From Euryarchaeota archaeon TMED117 (GTDB lineage Archaea; Thermoplasmatota; Poseidoniia; Poseidoniales; Poseidoniaceae), in contig NHFS02000003.1 of assembly GCA_002171315.2 (NCBI GenBank), forward strand, positions 1 to 11,775: a stretch of DNA of 11,775 bases, given 5' to 3'. Positions 1 through 10,348 of the stretch are shown here, one piece after another (the stretch's first letter is position 1; each line of letters begins with the position of its first letter). Under the pieces are notes generated by a model. That model did not search any database. It saw nothing but the letters and a program-made list of their open reading frames with translations, and was not told where the DNA came from. The position numbers were made by a program, and so were the translations under genes.

Positions 1-2438
1 AAATCTGCAGCTTGCGTATCGATGGTAATTTGCGTCGAAGGTGATTGACAATCAGATTCGAGTGTTCGATCTCCAATGGTCACAGTCAGTTTGTAAGTTG
101 TGAGACCGAGTATACTCGGAGTATCTGCGAAACTCGTTTTGTTTGTCTGACCCAGAAGAACACCGTTTCGATACACATTGAAATTCGCTTCTTCTTGTGA
201 ATCCCATGACCATGCTAGATTGACATCGCCATCATCGAGAGCCGATGTAAGGCTTGGGCATGGCAATGCTGGCAATGCTTGGACAACTGTCGTGGACTCA
301 TCTACTGCACCGGATTCATCGGTAACGACCAAGGTGATAGATACGCTTCCTGAAAGCGGCATGAGGAACGAGACATCTGTTCCCGATGTCGATGATTGTC
401 CGCTCGATGATGAAGACCAAGACCACTGATAAGCAACGATTCTGTTATCGGGATCAGAAGAAGCACTGGCTGTTAATTGAACGCGTTCACCGGCATATGC
501 AGATTCAGTCAAGACAGTGATGATTGCAGTTGGTGGGGCATTGGAAATCGTGATTGAAGTGGAGGAAAGCCCTGTCGCCTCGCCATCCGTGACAAGAACT
601 TCTACGCTCCAGACCTGTCCTGGACCAAGATACGACGAAGGAACAATTGTTGCATTGTCTAGAGACCCTTCTCTAAATCCATTCCTAAACCAAGTGATTG
701 AAGTTGTTTCAATAGAATCCATATCGTCATCTGAGGATTCAATAAGAAGTGTGATATCTTGTTGTGAGTTGATTGAGTCGTCGATGGTTACTGTTACGAA
801 TGGATCTGAATTGATGATATCAACATACAATGTTTCACTTTCTAAACTTGATTCTGAACCATCGAAAGCATGGATCACTGCAGCCCAAGTTTGACCCTTC
901 ATGGTTTCAGAAGAGGGGAGTGGATTTATTCCATTCAACTGAGGCTGAAGAACATCTTCTAGATACCATTGGATATTGAATGATAGAACATCCATCGAAT
1001 CCGCATCGATCATTACCGCATCAACTGAGATGTTCATTTGACTTGTTACTTGGGTTGCGATAATCGAAGCTGATTGAAGGACTGGAGCCGTGTTTTCGAT
1101 TGTTGTAGCGGCTGATGATTCCCATGTAGACCATGTGGTTCCATCATTTACTCGAGCGTTTACGCTCCAGGAATCTCCTTTCGTAGTGCTAGTGAAGGAC
1201 AAGGTTTCTGAATCAATCCCTGCATCAAATCCGTTCTTTATCCATCGATATTCTGTGCTTACAATCGAGTCCATGTCTGCGTCAGATGAAGTAACTGTGG
1301 CGGTAAGATTGTTTTGTGTCGCCGGATTGCTTGGCGTGATGTCGACACTGTCTACTGTGGGAGGTGTATTTGTTGTCGTTGACCCAATGATAACAGCAGA
1401 GGATTTCATCCAAGCTGAAGTATCTGTTCCATCTGAAACTCGCATTTCTACTTCCCATGAATCTCCATCTCGCGTGGCAAGAGATGGCAAGGATGACTGG
1501 CCATCTAATGACGCTTGATGAGTACCATCAAGATACCATCGATGTTCATAGGTTAGGGTATCCATTGCATCTGCATCTGACGATGTGTTGACCACGGGCA
1601 AATCATCAGTCGTACTAGGGTTTGAGATTCCTATTGAAACCGAAGATAGGATTGGAGCAGAATTGATAATAGTCACAACATTACTTGTCACATCGGCCCC
1701 TAAAGCAATACCATCCGAAGGACTAACAATCACGTACCATTCATCGCCTTTGGTGGTCTGGAGTGGGGGGAGGGTTTTGCCAACAGTTCCAGGGTTGGGT
1801 GCTCCATTTACAAACCATGCAAACGTAGTGCCGGACTCTGCATCACCATCTACGTCATCAAAGACGTACGTTGCTACAAGCGGATCTGTTGTGCTTGCAG
1901 TGGCTGGGCTAAGCAAAAGGCTGTTAATTGAGGGAGGATTATTTGCGGGAGCGCTCCCCTCTGAAATCTGGTACGTCGTAGTATCCCATACATCATTTGA
2001 ATTGCCTCCAGTTCCATCTGCAGCATTTACCGCTACATCGATTGATACGACACCGGAACCTGTTGAAGGAGCTGTCCAATCAACACTCCAACTTCTGTAG
2101 TTGCTGTTGATATGTGTTGCACTGTTTGCGGCTGTGTTGATCTGGACTCCTGTCCCAGGGGATGAAAGTGAGCCTTTGTCGATATCAAGAGCGAATCCCC
2201 CGCTATTCGAAGAGGCCCCTCCTGTTACTGATACCGATAGTGTGTATGTACTTCCAGCTACGTATGTTGTTGGTTGTCCTGACATTGAAAGTGTTGCAGT
2301 TTGGGTATTCGTTCCATGACAATAACCTCCGCCACAACCAGTACCTTGGCCTGAAATTCCACCACTGTAAGCATTTGTCATTGGCGTAACCATGGCTAAG
2401 CAAAGGATTGCAAAAAGACCTAGCGTACGCTTTTTCAT
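1..2438 (-). CDS. Secreted surface protein with N-terminal Reeler-like/choice-of-anchor-V-type domain and tandem Ig-like repeats (partial, C-terminus beyond window)
   Basis: An uninterrupted reading frame runs from an ATG at 2438 off the low-coordinate end of the window, giving 812 complete codons and no stop. Residues 1-23 form a signal peptide (MKKR, hydrophobic core, TNA before the likely cut). Residues 25-158 hold a GCGGGYCHG motif, an AGSTYTLSV strand and a GGFAL strand, resembling the choice-of-anchor V/Reeler-like fold. Five Ig-like units of 90-98 residues follow (starting near residues 167, 259, 357, 449 and 543), then a PKD-like domain (633-725) and a fibronectin-III-like domain from about 727. 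The protein is probably an extracellular adhesin or surface-layer component; its ligand cannot be read from the sequence. The start is supported by a nearby GAGGTT site. It lies 56 nt after ligA. Domain names rest on pattern recognition only. Confidence 0.9.
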   Translation of the reverse strand, partial: MKKRTLGLFAILCLAMVTPMTNAYSGGISGQGTGCGGGYCHGTNTQTATLSMSGQPTTYVAGSTYTLSVSVTGGASSNSGGFALDIDKGSLSSPGTGVQINTAANSATHINSNYRSWSVDWTAPSTGSGVVSIDVAVNAADGTGGNSNDVWDTTTYQISEGSAPANNPPSINSLLLSPATASTTDPLVATYVFDDVDGDAESGTTFAWFVNGAPNPGTVGKTLPPLQTTKGDEWYVIVSPSDGIALGADVTSNVVTIINSAPILSSVSIGISNPSTTDDLPVVNTSSDADAMDTLTYEHRWYLDGTHQASLDGQSSLPSLATRDGDSWEVEMRVSDGTDTSAWMKSSAVIIGSTTTNTPPTVDSVDITPSNPATQNNLTATVTSSDADMDSIVSTEYRWIKNGFDAGIDSETLSFTSTTKGDSWSVNARVNDGTTWSTWESSAATTIENTAPVLQSASIIATQVTSQMNISVDAVMIDADSMDVLSFNIQWYLEDVLQPQLNGINPLPSSETMKGQTWAAVIHAFDGSESSLESETLYVDIINSDPFVTVTIDDSINSQQDITLLIESSDDDMDSIETTSITWFRNGFREGSLDNATIVPSSYLGPGQVWSVEVLVTDGEATGLSSTSITISNAPPTAIITVLTESAYAGERVQLTASASSDPDNRIVAYQWSWSSSSSGQSSTSGTDVSFLMPLSGSVSITLVVTDESGAVDESTTVVQALPALPCPSLTSALDDGDVNLAWSWDSQEEANFNVYRNGVLLGQTNKTSFADTPSILGLTTYKLTVTIGDRTLESDCQSPSTQITIDTQAAD
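543..1940 (-). repeat. Five tandem Ig-like protein repeats (90-98 residues each)
   Basis: Residues 167-632 of the surface protein hold five divergent copies. Each starts with an N-x-x-P boundary (NPPS, NSAP, NTPP, NTAP, NSDP), has an acidic D-x-D-x-M-D-like turn, then a W-x-x-N/D-G strand, then G-D/Q-x-W-x-V and usually D-G. The repeat is clear in protein but weak in DNA, so these are old, diverged duplications and not recent tandem copies. Confidence 0.8.
2316..2336 (-). other. CX4CH cysteine-histidine motif at the mature N-terminus of the Ig-repeat protein
   Basis: Codons 35-41 read C-G-G-G-Y-C-H, just after the predicted signal peptide cut. The spacing is CX4CH rather than the classical heme c motif CXXCH. 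Similar Cys/His pairs occur at the start of choice-of-anchor-V-type domains. Covalent heme, another metal or a plain disulfide are all possible, and the sequence alone does not decide between them. Confidence 0.5.
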
Positions 2439-2443
2439 GGTTC

Positions 2444-2470
2444 AACCTCACACTTATTGCGTAAAAGTGT
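2444..2470 (-). promoter_or_regulatory. Ribosome binding site and small hairpin upstream of the Ig-repeat protein
   Basis: GAGGTT (2444-2449) lies 5 nt before the ATG and supports that start. Directly upstream, ACACTT and AAGTGT (2450-2455 and 2465-2470) form a 6-bp inverted repeat with a 9-nt loop. The hairpin abuts the ribosome binding site, so it could affect translation or mark an RNA end in the ligA-to-surface-protein gap. There is no strong T-run after it on the coding strand, so a terminator is not supported. Confidence 0.4.
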
Positions 2471-2494
2471 TCGTTCCATAGGACAGAAAATTTC

Positions 2495-4642
<2,148 letters not shown>

Positions 4643-4649
4643 TTAAGGT

Positions 4650-5108
4650 TCATGATGACGGGAATTTTAGTTCCACAAATTCTCCATCGACCATTGGGCA
4701 TCTTGTCATTACAACCTCGGTCATGACACGAAGGTGGATTTCAGCAACCACGAATACTGTTGCTGAAAATAGATGACCTGATTTTGTTAGGAAATCATCG
4801 TTCGAAAATGTTGCATGTAGGTGAGTAAATGGAGAGCCGTTTTCATGTCTTGCGAGATTTCCTTGCAACGTCACCAGTTCCGCAGGCTCTTCAAGTTCTT
4901 TGCGATGATAAACAAAATCTGAATCCATGTATCCGAAGATGGAATTGCGAGTCCTTCCAATACCGCTTGTGATTACTGCACCATTGAGGTCTAATGTATC
5001 TGCTAGTTTCTGAATTGATGCGTGTATTTCTTCACCTGGTTCAAGAACCAGCATGATGTCATCGCCACTTCGTGCCCATTCCATGTCTTTCTCATACCGA
5101 GGAATCAC
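4650..5108 (-). CDS. PCC/DUF296 domain protein (PD1-like, COG1661-type)
   Basis: This is a 152-residue single-domain protein. It shows the family pattern: PGEEI (24-28), GAVITSGIGRT (43-53), GYMD (59-62), LEEPAELVTLQGNLA (72-86), the histidine cluster GSPFTHLHA (91-99, His96 and His98), and SGHL (110-113, His112), followed by a valine-rich strand and EIHL. Members are small trimeric alpha/beta proteins called putative DNA-binding proteins; in plants the domain is fused to AT-hooks, which are absent here. The His cluster may bind metal. The real molecular role is not established. The start is GTG: an in-frame TAA directly precedes it and GAGGTA is 7 nt upstream; the next ATG (5084) is too far from that site. 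It lies 13 nt after the membrane protein gene and 31 nt before ligA, so co-transcription is likely. Confidence 0.88.
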   Translation of the reverse strand: MIPRYEKDMEWARSGDDIMLVLEPGEEIHASIQKLADTLDLNGAVITSGIGRTRNSIFGYMDSDFVYHRKELEEPAELVTLQGNLARHENGSPFTHLHATFSNDDFLTKSGHLFSATVFVVAEIHLRVMTEVVMTRCPMVDGEFVELKFPSS

Positions 5109-5115
5109 TTAGGGA

Positions 5116-5121
5116 TACCTC
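5116..5121 (-). promoter_or_regulatory. Ribosome binding site supporting the GTG start of the DUF296 gene
   Basis: GAGGTA lies 7 nt before the GTG at 5108 and fills the 13-nt gap after the upstream stop. This spacing matches other genes in the window and favours GTG over the internal ATG at 5084. Confidence 0.65.
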
Positions 5122-5649
5122 TTATTCCTCTTCCTCAGGAAGAAGGATTTCTATGATTCGTTCTGCTGCTTGGTCGAGATCTTCTCGTGAACCGCCAAGC
5201 GGAAGTGGACCGAAGGGGCCCCATCCTTTTCTCAAGAGCATGATCCGCTTTTTTGGTTGCCGTTTTGCTAAAACAAGTCGCTTCCATTCATACCGTTGCC
5301 CATCAGCAAAGAGATGTGTTGCAGTAACAGCATATCGTTTGGGTACGAGCAGGGAAATAATGTGTAAACCGAGTAAAACATCCCATAGTATTACGTAAAG
5401 AATTGGCGTATCTGAAAACGATGCAAAGCCCCACGGCAAAGCCATCATTACAGCCATAGATCCCAGATTTGCCCATTGGCGGAGGACTTCGTGTTGTTGT
5501 TCGCTTTTCCAAGCAAATCCATTATTTGACAAAACACCAAACGAAGGGATATCCAAGTGTTGTCGCGTCAACCACCATGCATCCCAAGCAACAATTACGC
5601 CAAGAACAACAACCACTACTAAAGCAACGGGTTCGGCACTTGGTAGCAA
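5122..5649 (-). CDS. Small membrane protein, three predicted TM segments plus a PH-like C-terminal domain, function unknown
   Basis: I do not recognise a named family. With a TTG start the protein has 175 residues. A hydrophobic segment (about 8-25, VALVVVVVLGVIVAW) is followed by a roughly 40-residue loop, then two more likely TM segments (about 64-78 and 82-102). The rest (104-170) alternates short strands (RYAVTATHLFADGQRYEWKR) with a terminal amphipathic helix (REDLDQAAERIIEIL), the general look of bacterial PH (bPH/DUF304-like) domains on membrane proteins; this is inference. The frame stays open up to an ATG at 5757, but that part overlaps the end of the beta-helix gene by about 100 nt and reads as low-complexity Ser. 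TTG at 5649 is preferred because GAGGTG lies 6 nt upstream; GTG at 5658 is the alternative. The gene starts right at the preceding stop, suggesting coupled translation. Confidence 0.75.
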   Translation of the reverse strand: MLPSAEPVALVVVVVLGVIVAWDAWWLTRQHLDIPSFGVLSNNGFAWKSEQQHEVLRQWANLGSMAVMMALPWGFASFSDTPILYVILWDVLLGLHIISLLVPKRYAVTATHLFADGQRYEWKRLVLAKRQPKKRIMLLRKGWGPFGPLPLGGSREDLDQAAERIIEILLPEEEE

Positions 5650-5655
5650 GCATTT

Positions 5656-5661
5656 CACCTC
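5656..5661 (-). promoter_or_regulatory. Ribosome binding site overlapping the stop of the beta-helix gene (decides the start of the membrane protein)
   Basis: TGAGGTG contains both the TGA stop of the upstream gene (5660-5662) and the GAGGTG site of the next. The site lies 6 nt before the TTG at 5649. It supports a short membrane protein and not one starting at 5757. Confidence 0.6.
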
Positions 5662-8600
5662 AGAGCATACGTTCGTCAATCTCGCCGAGACTCTTGGGAC
5701 CCTTCCCACGGGTTCGTACGAAGAAAATGATGAGGACAATGACGATAATTCCGCCAATTAATAGTAGACCAGTACTTTGATCTTCACTCTTTGATGATGC
5801 TTTTCCTTCAAGTTCATCTGGAGTCCCATCGCCATCATCATCTTGATCTTCGAAGAGCATCGTTGTCTTTCCTTCTGGACATTCGATGCGATCTGGTTGG
5901 CCATCATCATCTGTGTCCATCCAAGCACAGGCATCTGTTGGCCATACGTCGTTTTCGTCAAGGCGGCCGTCGTTGTCATCGTCTGGATCATAAATATCGG
6001 GTCCACATTGGAGCCCATTTGCTGCATCAAACCACGTATCTGAACTGCATGTTGAAATCCAGTCGCCATCCGTATCTAGAAGCGTTACTTCAAAGTCAAC
6101 CTCAACAGTGGAAAAGAGATTTAATTCATCTGTTGCGATAACTTGCAATACGTACAAACCTGGTTCAATATTCGTGACATTGAAAGCAATACCTGTATCA
6201 CTGAGCACTCCTTCTGAGACAAGTTGGCTTTGTGCATCAAACACCTTCCAAGACACAACAATATTAGCAAGTGGGGTGGTATCATCTGAAACCGTGTAAA
6301 TGACTTCAATTGGTGTTGTTTCCATGAAGCGTTGGCCCGAATAAGGAGAGCTTACACTTGAGATTGGGGCTGCGTTTGGTGAGAGTGAGATAACGACCTG
6401 TTGGTTCATGCTGTTTCCAAGTTCGAAGGATGAACTGTTGACCAGACTCATTGCAGAATTCGTCTCTATTGTTGCAGTTGTACTGGACTGTGATTGTGTT
6501 TCTGTGTGTTTGGAGTACTGGAGAATTACATCGACAAATTGTCCGTTGTATGTGCTTGGCTCGTCAAGTAATTCAGTGGTAATGACGTATGTTGCTTCGA
6601 CCACAACGCCATTGAGCATTGCGCTTAGTGAGTGGGTGCTCCATTCGTTAAGAATTCCATCTTCTGACAGTGAGTTCGTAGTTCCGATAAAACTGTCAAT
6701 GATGTTGATTGTACTACCCGCAACTGAAATCGATCCAACTAGTTGAGAATCTGATATCTGAGCATCATAATATTCGACAGAAAGAGCATCTGATGCGTCA
6801 ATTGAGAGGTTCTGTATGTAGGCTATGCCGGGTTCTTCAAAGTCATGGGCGTGTAAGCGTAGACCAACTGAATAGTTTGTAATCGAAAGATCTGACACCA
6901 TTACCGATGCTGCTTTACCATGCCGAATTGTTACTCCCGTCCCAACACCGTTCCCATGAGCGGATATTTGTTCAAGTTGAGCGGACGTTTCGTCAATATC
7001 AACCGCTGGAGCCCCTGAAAATTCTAAATTTCGAAGAACAATATCTTCGCAATTGAAAGCGATTAATCCAACTTCTGATCCCGCTGAAATCTGAGAGTCT
7101 TGAAGAATGAAATCGCCATCAATCGATTCCAATCGAACCGTTGAATCGCCTACGAAGGATGGTGTCTTTACACCACTTACCTGTCCTGTAACGCCGATGA
7201 GTGCAAGCCCATCTTCCATCCCTTCATTGATTGTTACATTGTTCACATCAACATCTGAGAGACGTACCCATGCAGCATCGCCATTGCAATCAGTGAATTC
7301 GACACTTTCCAAGACAATCTTTGCGTCTGGGCTTTGTGACTGGATGCACATTGTCCCTGCATCTCTGAGATGAGAATTGGTGAGTGAAACTGTACCTTGT
7401 GCGCTTTGTGTGATTGAAATCAATGGGTCTGCTCCTGCAGAACGAGCAAAATTGACATTTTCTGCAATCATCTCTCCGTATCCTGATACTGTGAGTAATG
7501 GGGAGCCTTCGACGAGTTGAGTTCCTGATAGTTGTACTCTTGAGCCGACAATTCCATCGAGAAGCAACCCTCCCCATCGTGCTCCAAAGCCAGTTGATGA
7601 TATGGTTGCAGAGCCTGCTTCAAAGACGCCTTGTACATCGATGACGGCTTGTGATGCGATGCGAAGTTCAACGCCATCGTTTACTGTCAGTTTTGTTGTC
7701 GAAGCGATTGTCAAATCTCCCTCAAGGCGATATGGGCTCCATGATTTCTCTAGGACCAGCCATGAACTGATTGTTCCTGTAGGAACAGTTGAAGCCATGA
7801 AGGTATGACTTGTGGATCTCTTTGTATCCCAAGCAAAGAACTCGGTAAACGATTGAATTTGCATGGTCACAGTTTTCGTGCCTCCTTGGACATCTCCTTG
7901 GGAATCGACTGTACGGGCTGTTGTTTGAGCTGTTGCTTCCCCTAACGCATCCGTTGAAACTGTTTGACCGTCTACGATAATTGTCGCTCCTTCGACAGGT
8001 GTTCCTTTATCGAGAACGCTGATGTCGAGAATTGAAAAGAGCGAGAAGGAGCCTCCTGTACCTACGGTGATTTGTTGGTTGGCTTCACCTCCGGTCATCT
8101 CAACCTCACATAATGCTCCGATAGAAAGCGAAGATGTGAATCGAATATTGCTAATTGACTGTGCTGAAGAACATGACCATGAGATAGGTGATTGGATTTC
8201 TAAGCCATTTCCTTCAGATGTAAAGGTGGATTGGACGTTCAAGGACAATGATGTGGCGTTGAGAATGCCTCCATCTCCAGTTAAGGTCCCCGATGCCCCA
8301 AGATCAACGGCTGAAGATGAATCTACGATCAGCGTTGTATCGATGAGTTTGAGTTGAGAGTTTGTTGCGAAATTGAGATTTCCATTCAGCATATGAGGAC
8401 TACCGTCTGGTTTTGCTCCCAGTACAATCGTAGACGATGATGGAAGATTCCAATCTCCTTGAGGCACAGTGATGATTTGAACCGACTGACCAGCTTGGTT
8501 TCCAATCAATTCTGCTCGAACGCCTGCTCCTTGGTAAAGAACATCGACCATTGAGCCCGTTGACAGGAGAGGAAGAGAAGCAACCCCGTTTGTATCTCCT

Positions 8601-10348
8601 ATTGAAAGGAAATTGTGAGCGTAGGCTTCTGCTTGAATCGGCTGATTGTTGATATCAGTGAAAGACACATACGTTTCGTAAAGATATCCAGATGAGGTTG
8701 TTGAGACTGTACTTGTTGTTGGCCCTCCATAGAGGAACGTTCCATCGCCAACTGCGTCAGATGATGATTGAGCGGTATTTTGTGGAGTAAATGTGCGAGC
8801 ATGTGCTGTTGAATCTTGTTCGAGAAGAAGAGGCGTATTGTGAAGATTTGCTGTCCATGTTGATGTTTGCAGGTGAGATTCATCCGCTAATCGGACGCCA
8901 TATTGTTGGGTTGATGTTGACAAATCTTCGAACGTGAATGTTGACTGAATCCCGTAGATGCCTGTTGTTTTACCATTGATGAAGATTCCAGTTTCCGCTG
9001 TAAGAGTGCTGTCTTCAAAGATTGCTCCTGTTGAATAGCCGTTTGTTGTTAGATCTGTTGATTGAATTGAAGTGTACCATGCATCGATGCCAACAGATGT
9101 AACATCAGAACTGCTGTAGGCCTTTTCAACATTGAATTCATTCCAAACGTGTTGGCCTTCCAAGACCTTTATTGCCGGGCCGTCACCTTGGCTTAACTCT
9201 GCATTTGTGCCTGTTATCTCAGTATCGAGACCAGATAATGTCATGACTTTCTCTTGTGATGTGAAATTAGATTCTTTGAGAATCAGTAAACCATCTCCAG
9301 AGCCTCGTAAAGCGATATTTGTGGAATCAATATTGCTGTTCATAATCTCAGTAGCCCCTGGCCCATCGATGTCAAAGCCAATTTCTGTTTGCAAGAGTGT
9401 TATGTCATCGAAGTTGCAATCAAGTGTACAACGTATATCGATGGCAGTTCTATCAAGTGACTGTTGAGTGAAATCAATATTGGAAAGATAGATGCTTTCA
9501 ACCGCACCCCACAGAAGACGATCTCCAGAAAGAAGTGCGTTTGAGACGGTTAAATCATCCGTACCTGAGCCATCGATGAGAAGAGTCACAGATTGGCCAA
9601 AGATGCTGTTTACAGAGGTTGTTGCTCCTGAATCCGAGCCTATGCCTACACTAACAGTATCCAGTCCTAGTCCTGTAATTGTAGCGTCCCCGGCTACGAT
9701 ATCGAGGGCGAAACCGGTTTGATTGAATGTTATGTCTGATGCTGTGAGATGATTTGAAGAGTGAATTCCAGTTGCAGCATTGGTGAATGTTCCTGTCGTA
9801 ACAGTGAATTGACCTTCGTTATTGACTGCTTGAATATCAATTGTATCCATTGTCACATTTTCGGCTGTTACTGTTCCTGATGGATGAATATCGATGCCAA
9901 TGTAACTGTTTGTGATCAGTATTTCTTCATGGATTATCACATCGCCATGAACTGCCAGAGCAGACTCTGCTCCTCGAATAGTGATATTGGTCAGAACCGC
10001 ATCTGCTGTTGATGAAACAATGATTCCTGGCCAAAGACCTGCTCCCGTCGAACCTTGGCTTGTCGGCGTAATACTTGACATAAATTCGACATCTGTTGCA
10101 ATAAGAGAGCCATCGATTTGAATCCAATATTCTCCAGTGTCAATAACTGCCCCTGGCTCAATGGTTAGAGTAGAGGTTGTGGAAACCGTTACGTTACCGT
10201 CGAGAACGCGGTTCACTCCGTTCCATGTTGTATCTGAAGCCGTAATCGTCACGTCTGATGATACCAATGGGGCAAGGCTGGTCACTAAGAGAAGAGCAAA
10301 CAATGCAACGGCTCGGGAGCGCATAGCATGTGCTAACGTTTGGACCAT
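5660..10348 (-). CDS. Giant membrane-anchored surface protein with parallel beta-helix repeats, Ig-like domain and Asp-rich thrombospondin-3-like stalk
   Basis: This 1562-residue protein begins with a signal peptide (about 1-30; SRAVALFALLLV core). Residues from about 40 to 530 carry many short strands of the N-x-T/I-x-x-x-G type typical of right-handed beta-helices (NosD/pectate-lyase-like). Regions near 560-600 and 775-810 resemble carboxypeptidase-regulatory or Ig-like inserts (TPVEGATIIVDG). A second beta-helix module (about 862-1280) restarts with a stretch similar to residues 42-92. A Ser/Thr-rich linker, an Ig/cadherin-like domain (about 1325-1422), an Asp-rich calcium-type stalk, one TM helix (1527-1544) and an 18-residue basic tail follow. 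It is likely an outer-surface adhesin or polysaccharide-binding protein; no catalytic site was identified. The start is uncertain: ATG at 10348 is used, but ATG at 10324 (MRSRAVAL) gives a more standard signal peptide, and neither has a Shine-Dalgarno site. Confidence 0.93.
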   Translation of the reverse strand: MVQTLAHAMRSRAVALFALLLVTSLAPLVSSDVTITASDTTWNGVNRVLDGNVTVSTTSTLTIEPGAVIDTGEYWIQIDGSLIATDVEFMSSITPTSQGSTGAGLWPGIIVSSTADAVLTNITIRGAESALAVHGDVIIHEEILITNSYIGIDIHPSGTVTAENVTMDTIDIQAVNNEGQFTVTTGTFTNAATGIHSSNHLTASDITFNQTGFALDIVAGDATITGLGLDTVSVGIGSDSGATTSVNSIFGQSVTLLIDGSGTDDLTVSNALLSGDRLLWGAVESIYLSNIDFTQQSLDRTAIDIRCTLDCNFDDITLLQTEIGFDIDGPGATEIMNSNIDSTNIALRGSGDGLLILKESNFTSQEKVMTLSGLDTEITGTNAELSQGDGPAIKVLEGQHVWNEFNVEKAYSSSDVTSVGIDAWYTSIQSTDLTTNGYSTGAIFEDSTLTAETGIFINGKTTGIYGIQSTFTFEDLSTSTQQYGVRLADESHLQTSTWTANLHNTPLLLEQDSTAHARTFTPQNTAQSSSDAVGDGTFLYGGPTTSTVSTTSSGYLYETYVSFTDINNQPIQAEAYAHNFLSIGDTNGVASLPLLSTGSMVDVLYQGAGVRAELIGNQAGQSVQIITVPQGDWNLPSSSTIVLGAKPDGSPHMLNGNLNFATNSQLKLIDTTLIVDSSSAVDLGASGTLTGDGGILNATSLSLNVQSTFTSEGNGLEIQSPISWSCSSAQSISNIRFTSSLSIGALCEVEMTGGEANQQITVGTGGSFSLFSILDISVLDKGTPVEGATIIVDGQTVSTDALGEATAQTTARTVDSQGDVQGGTKTVTMQIQSFTEFFAWDTKRSTSHTFMASTVPTGTISSWLVLEKSWSPYRLEGDLTIASTTKLTVNDGVELRIASQAVIDVQGVFEAGSATISSTGFGARWGGLLLDGIVGSRVQLSGTQLVEGSPLLTVSGYGEMIAENVNFARSAGADPLISITQSAQGTVSLTNSHLRDAGTMCIQSQSPDAKIVLESVEFTDCNGDAAWVRLSDVDVNNVTINEGMEDGLALIGVTGQVSGVKTPSFVGDSTVRLESIDGDFILQDSQISAGSEVGLIAFNCEDIVLRNLEFSGAPAVDIDETSAQLEQISAHGNGVGTGVTIRHGKAASVMVSDLSITNYSVGLRLHAHDFEEPGIAYIQNLSIDASDALSVEYYDAQISDSQLVGSISVAGSTINIIDSFIGTTNSLSEDGILNEWSTHSLSAMLNGVVVEATYVITTELLDEPSTYNGQFVDVILQYSKHTETQSQSSTTATIETNSAMSLVNSSSFELGNSMNQQVVISLSPNAAPISSVSSPYSGQRFMETTPIEVIYTVSDDTTPLANIVVSWKVFDAQSQLVSEGVLSDTGIAFNVTNIEPGLYVLQVIATDELNLFSTVEVDFEVTLLDTDGDWISTCSSDTWFDAANGLQCGPDIYDPDDDNDGRLDENDVWPTDACAWMDTDDDGQPDRIECPEGKTTMLFEDQDDDGDGTPDELEGKASSKSEDQSTGLLLIGGIIVIVLIIFFVRTRGKGPKSLGEIDERML
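5717..6082 (-). other. Asp-rich calcium-binding-type stalk and C-terminal TM anchor of the beta-helix protein
   Basis: Residues about 1423-1510 hold loops of the D-x-D-x-D-G type (DTDGDW, DPDDDNDGRLDENDVWPTD, DTDDDGQPD, DQDDDGDGTPDELEG) with paired cysteines, as in thrombospondin type 3 repeats, which bind Ca2+. A polar Ser/Lys linker leads to an 18-residue hydrophobic helix (1527-1544) ending in RTRGK. The basic tail puts the C-terminus in the cytoplasm. No PGF-CTERM archaeosortase signal is present; anchoring is by a plain TM helix. Confidence 0.8.

Noticed and set aside
178..2319. Several plus-strand open frames of 70-170 codons
   Set aside because: They lie opposite the continuous Ig-repeat gene, show no domain, no ribosome binding site and no sensible composition, and are explained as antisense shadows.
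2486..2494. AT-rich GAAATTTTC as a possible promoter of the Ig-repeat gene
   Set aside because: The distance to the ATG is plausible, but it overlaps the end region of ligA and the match to an archaeal TATA/BRE element is poor.
5663..5720. Archaeosortase (PGF-CTERM-like) sorting signal at the C-terminus of the beta-helix protein
   Set aside because: No PGF motif precedes the TM helix, and the tail after it is 18 residues and basic, a plain TM anchor.
5660..5757. N-terminal extension of the membrane protein to an ATG at 5757
   Set aside because: It would overlap the conserved C-terminal tail and TM helix of the beta-helix protein, gives a low-complexity Ser-rich sequence, and lacks a ribosome binding site, whereas GAGGTG precedes the TTG at 5649.
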